NCBI GenBank assembly: GCA_964538355.1
Contig: CAZIFC010000035.1
Location: 1-23,734 of the forward strand
Direction: 5' to 3'
Source of the DNA: Bilophila sp964538355
Lineage (GTDB): Bacteria > Desulfobacterota > Desulfovibrionia > Desulfovibrionales > Desulfovibrionaceae
Length of the DNA stretch: 23,734 nt
Shown: positions 22,001 through 23,734 of the stretch, in pieces
Layout of the letters: every line of letters starts with the position of its first letter
How positions within the stretch are numbered: position 1 is the first letter of the stretch
Made by a program: the position numbers and the translations under genes
The notes under the pieces: generated by a model
Told to the model about the DNA's origin: nothing
The model's database searches: none
Seen by the model: only the letters and a program-made list of their open reading frames with translations

Positions 22001-23458
22001 CGGATCGACCGAGGCAATGGTCGTTGGGAGGTGCGCGCCAGCCTCTGTCTTGGGGAAACCGCCCAGTTCCAGCGCAGCGACGGCGGCCTTGCCGGTCTTG
22101 GTGGTTTCGCGGGTGCTGCGGTTTGGAGCGGGCAGCGGCCTGGGGCTGGGGCTGAGTGCCGCAACCAGTGCGCTGAGTACAAGGCAGGTCAGGGGAACGA
22201 TGCTGATGATTCCCGGCTTCATGAAGTCGTCCAGGGCATGGGGCAGCATCTTGATGAACAAGTCAGGCAAGAGGCTGGAGAGCGGGAACAGGGCCAGCAT
22301 CCCCAGCGGCGGCAGAATGGAGATGAGGAGAAAGCGTTTCGCTCCGGGCAGGCGGCGCAGGCAGGCCATCAGCGTGCCCGGCAGCAGGAGCAGCATGAAC
22401 AGGGGCCACAGCGGGAGGAACTGGAGCGTCCAGGTGTAGCCGGGAATCAGCGGCGCGGCGGAAAGGGCAATGCCGCACAGGGCCAGCAGGACAAACAGCA
22501 TATCAATAAAAGGCGCATGGTGGCGCGTCCGCATCATGTGGCGTCCCACATGGGGCAGAATAAGCAGGGCGACTCCCGGAGCAAGCAGGCCGGGCATATC
22601 CCAGCGGCTGACCTCCCCGGCGGGGGTGGTCGGCAGGCCCCAGAACGCCTGAACCCAGACCGCTGCGATATACAGCGCGGCCCACATCCGCCACTCCCGG
22701 CGTTCCGTGACGCCGCGCAAGAGGCACAGAATGAGCAGGACGACCAGAAGCACGAGCTGCGGCTGCGTGCCCAGCTCGTCAAGAAGCGTCAGGCTGGAGA
22801 CGGCGCGGAGCGAGGGCGCGAAGCCCGGCCCGGGGATGCCGCTCACTCTGATAGAGATATTGGTCTGGTCGGGAAGGGGGTTCGGAAGATGGTAAAGCCC
22901 GTCACCGGAGGGGCGCACGGGCGTTCCGCTTGTCTCGCCCGATCTGGTCAGCCAGACTTGTGGAATCCCGGGAAGCTGATCCGCAATGCGCGTATTCAGG
23001 TCAAGAACGAGGGGAAACGTCGGAGTCTTGCCCTTGGGCGAGAGGCGCAGCCAGATGGTTCCCGCCAGATGGGGCAGGCTTTCCGGCTCATAGGGCCTGA
23101 ACGCTTTCTGGGTGTTCGCCGCCAGCACCTCGCCAAGCGTCAGGGTTCCCTTGGCGTCGAGCAGCCAATCCTGCCGGAAGGGCACGTCGGCACCGGAGGG
23201 GGCGTCCGGGGCTGCCTCGCCGGGAACGGCAGGCAGGGCGGAGGCCGTCTGTACGGCCTGGGCAGGTGGCTCCGGAGCCGCCTGTTCGGCCACGGCCTGA
23301 AGGGCATCCTGAACGACGGCGGGTGTTTCCGAAGCGGCGGAAACGGGTGGTTCGGCTATGCCGGGCGTGGGGGTGAGCAAGAGCAGCAGGGCGGCAAAAA
23401 ACAGCGGCCACGCGCGAAGGACGTATGACGATCGAGGGAGAAGGGACAAAAAGTGCAT
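19061..23458 (-). CDS. Large 7TM-DISM-like hybrid sensor with degenerate kinase, receiver and HPt-like domains (putative pseudo-phosphorelay protein)
   Basis: The protein has 1465 residues. In order: signal peptide (1-36, LLLLLTPTPGIAE); Ala/Pro-rich spacer; a periplasmic 7TMR-DISM-extracellular-like domain (about 95-225, with GTIWLRL); seven membrane helices (about 233-436); a Pro/Ala linker (437-530); a DHp-like helix pair (531-590); a HATPase-like domain (598-732); a receiver-like domain (756-878); a Pro/Ala/Glu-rich linker of about 490 residues; and a four-helix HPt-like end (1371-1460). The DHp motif reads ERVLRAPL, so Arg537 stands where His is expected. The N-box Asn is replaced (Glu651), although the G1 DSGSG (684-688) and G2 GPRGT (718-722) glycines remain. 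The receiver has SS (763-764) for the acidic pair but keeps Asp807 and Lys860. The HPt-like domain contains no His. Upstream alternative starts exist (ATG 23503, GTG 23545). The chosen ATG begins the signal peptide but lacks a clear ribosome site. No partner regulator is adjacent. Confidence 0.8.
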   Translation of the reverse strand: MHFLSLLPRSSYVLRAWPLFFAALLLLLTPTPGIAEPPVSAASETPAVVQDALQAVAEQAAPEPPAQAVQTASALPAVPGEAAPDAPSGADVPFRQDWLLDAKGTLTLGEVLAANTQKAFRPYEPESLPHLAGTIWLRLSPKGKTPTFPLVLDLNTRIADQLPGIPQVWLTRSGETSGTPVRPSGDGLYHLPNPLPDQTNISIRVSGIPGPGFAPSLRAVSSLTLLDELGTQPQLVLLVVLLILCLLRGVTERREWRMWAALYIAAVWVQAFWGLPTTPAGEVSRWDMPGLLAPGVALLILPHVGRHMMRTRHHAPFIDMLFVLLALCGIALSAAPLIPGYTWTLQFLPLWPLFMLLLLPGTLMACLRRLPGAKRFLLISILPPLGMLALFPLSSLLPDLFIKMLPHALDDFMKPGIISIVPLTCLVLSALVAALSPSPRPLPAPNRSTRETTKTGKAAVAALELGGFPKTEAGAHLPTTIASVDPTAFGEASFTPPPAAARAHTPAAPLPSASAPAKASIHPQPLQTPMSAGEVERVLRAPLDALLRAISALDQTALPLEARRRTDALGSAGRTLAKAIGNIERLPDQPRPADIKERFDLKQLLLDVNDSVAELAESKNIGLSWFTAPHLSRCYEGSRNRIASVLSLLAESSVLATEKGMVQIRAQRLPESTDPGHLLFTVSDSGSGMPPFRRSTLAFVRAWELAGSHGEVLSLESGPRGTSVSFSMSLSACMTEQTPPAPQPDKDILSRLPASALRIIVASSVPANRQLLSFYLDELPHEILEARTPEEAQAIYRNTPGALIIFDDDMSEEAIADAVASIRAFEGEHNFPLACILALVNGEAQIDALRRAGCTHFLKKPLTRKGLRHLTLRLAPVSRRFKDKEADETIETPMPKPSSASRPVSPDIPDLPEFPEARLSPAQEQASPAHKGLLSALLSPFHKKPASSPVPKEVTPPAAGQEPRPRQPKAEPQPASPVGPAPETPIALQRPVPSAVPGTPGKEQEAIKPLTDKLPAAPRLSSVGEPMPVVKNDTTKPAPRRNEHPNPLEERAKRMPVRPSAPPNATEWVGEPTPIIKKTDGQAPQPHSDPARPEPLPTPNAAPLLPPTAAAAEPLTLPHPVEPLAFTPPQPVSQRADAPAALTLAAPVQEEPLLLGEPLPEHMQEPRVLDGDALLLDAPLEEAQPAAPEKPAAAACSKEPEATPTAEAQAIPDLFGGSFTPPPSGMRSLLDEASKLAPCEQGSRPAPSEGATAPLLIEDIVELGTPLPSSSEENPAEARPADEPLNEPLPLTLPQQEEQEEPSPHPEPAAEPLTAPDEQAGLPAEEHGEEGHAAEAREEGETPAVAQDSGQDSEQEAPQEPAHDQDAPASDEAIRAMLAALDSELELAVLGEQSGDAQLVCNAAARIGQLAETYDLRVLDDPARCLEEAARAGSMEDVAQLMPDLVSAVTRNRAAFTETDAEQKG

Positions 23459-23592
23459 AGTGGTATAGGGTTCGGGTGACGAAAGGGCTTTTTCGTGACG
23501 CATGCCCGGGTGTCTCGGCCTGTCTCTGGAACAGGCGCGCGGCACAATGGACGGCAGGACAATAAATACGCCGCTCGGAAGCGATGGGCAAG

Positions 23593-23625
23593 GTATAAAA
23601 AAGATATATTATTTTATAACATTGT
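23593..23625 (-). promoter_or_regulatory. A/T-rich tract upstream of the sensor gene
   Basis: About 30 nt of nearly pure A/T (including ATATATTATTTTATAA on the plus strand) stands out in a GC-rich region, 135-165 nt upstream of the sensor start. It probably holds the sensor promoter, but no convincing -35/-10 pair could be chosen. The 276 nt from 23459 to the window end contain no gene I can support. Confidence 0.3.
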
Positions 23626-23690
23626 GCGCCCATCCCCCTCTGTGCCCGCAGGCGGCGCAGGAAAAAAATCAAAAAAATGGCAAAAAGTCG

Positions 23691-23719
23691 TTGACAGAGC
23701 GGGCGCAGAGGTGCATAAC
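23691..23719 (+). promoter_or_regulatory. Strong promoter with UP-like A-tracts, reading out of the window
   Basis: A perfect -35 TTGACA (23691-23696), a 17-nt spacer and CATAAC (23714-23719) are preceded by three A-tracts (23662-23686). The design resembles the tRNA promoter at 8237. The transcribed gene lies beyond 23734, perhaps a stable RNA. Confidence 0.65.
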
Positions 23720-23734
23720 CCGTTTTCGCCGCTG

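Noticed and set aside
21794..23428. A 544-codon plus-strand open frame opposite the large sensor gene
   Set aside because: It translates to Gln/Gly/Arg-rich sequence without a domain, while the minus strand encodes recognisable signal peptide, membrane and signalling domains.

Overview
The window is GC-rich bacterial chromosome. The protein sequences, the S10/alpha operon tail, the encoded CCA ends on the tRNAs and the type of intergenic GC-rich palindrome all suggest a delta-type sulfate-reducer relative, most likely Desulfovibrionaceae (Desulfovibrio/Bilophila-like). That placement rests on recalled family resemblance, not a search. Most of the window is core chromosome. No CRISPR array, transposase, integrase or phage gene was seen.

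Layout: (1) 1-2293, plus strand: the end of the alpha operon (rpsK end, rpsD with a TTG start, rpoA, rplQ overlapping rpoA), closed by two tandem intrinsic terminators. (2) 2292-8011, minus strand: a GAF-domain gene 10 nt upstream of gap; proC; then a CtpA-type S41 peptidase, an intrinsic terminator, and a divergent polysaccharide deacetylase whose metal-site residues look replaced. (3) 8237-8640, plus strand: a tRNA operon with a near-consensus promoter, tRNA-Val(CAC) and two identical tRNA-Asp(GTC) genes, whose spacer holds three small stem-loops. (4) 8742-10334, plus strand: a DUF985 cupin and prmA, each followed by a terminator. (5) 10392-13441, minus strand: copZ, a TrmL-type tRNA methyltransferase, a MATE transporter and a DUF2156 acyltransferase-like gene. 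(6) 13550-15889, plus strand: the copper P1B-ATPase copA, divergent from copZ, with both genes sharing a 108-nt control region. (7) 15890-16284: a gene-free stretch holding two inverted copies of a palindromic repeat around a shared bidirectional terminator. (8) lysA (minus) diverges from a SlyD-like FKBP isomerase (plus), followed by an unrecognised 193-aa gene (plus). (9) 19061-23458, minus strand: a very large (1465 aa) membrane sensor protein. The last bases hold a promoter reading out of the window.

The most unusual object is the 1465-aa protein. It has a signal peptide, a 7TM-DISM-like sensor, and DHp, HATPase, receiver and HPt-like domains in hybrid-kinase order. The DHp helix has Arg where the phospho-accepting His should be, the ATPase N-box has lost its Asn, the receiver has lost its acidic pair, and the HPt-like domain has no histidine at all. 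It reads as a non-catalytic 'pseudo-phosphorelay' sensor or scaffold with a roughly 490-residue Pro/Ala/Glu-rich linker. The deacetylase downstream of ctpA is a second apparently enzyme-dead envelope protein in the same window.
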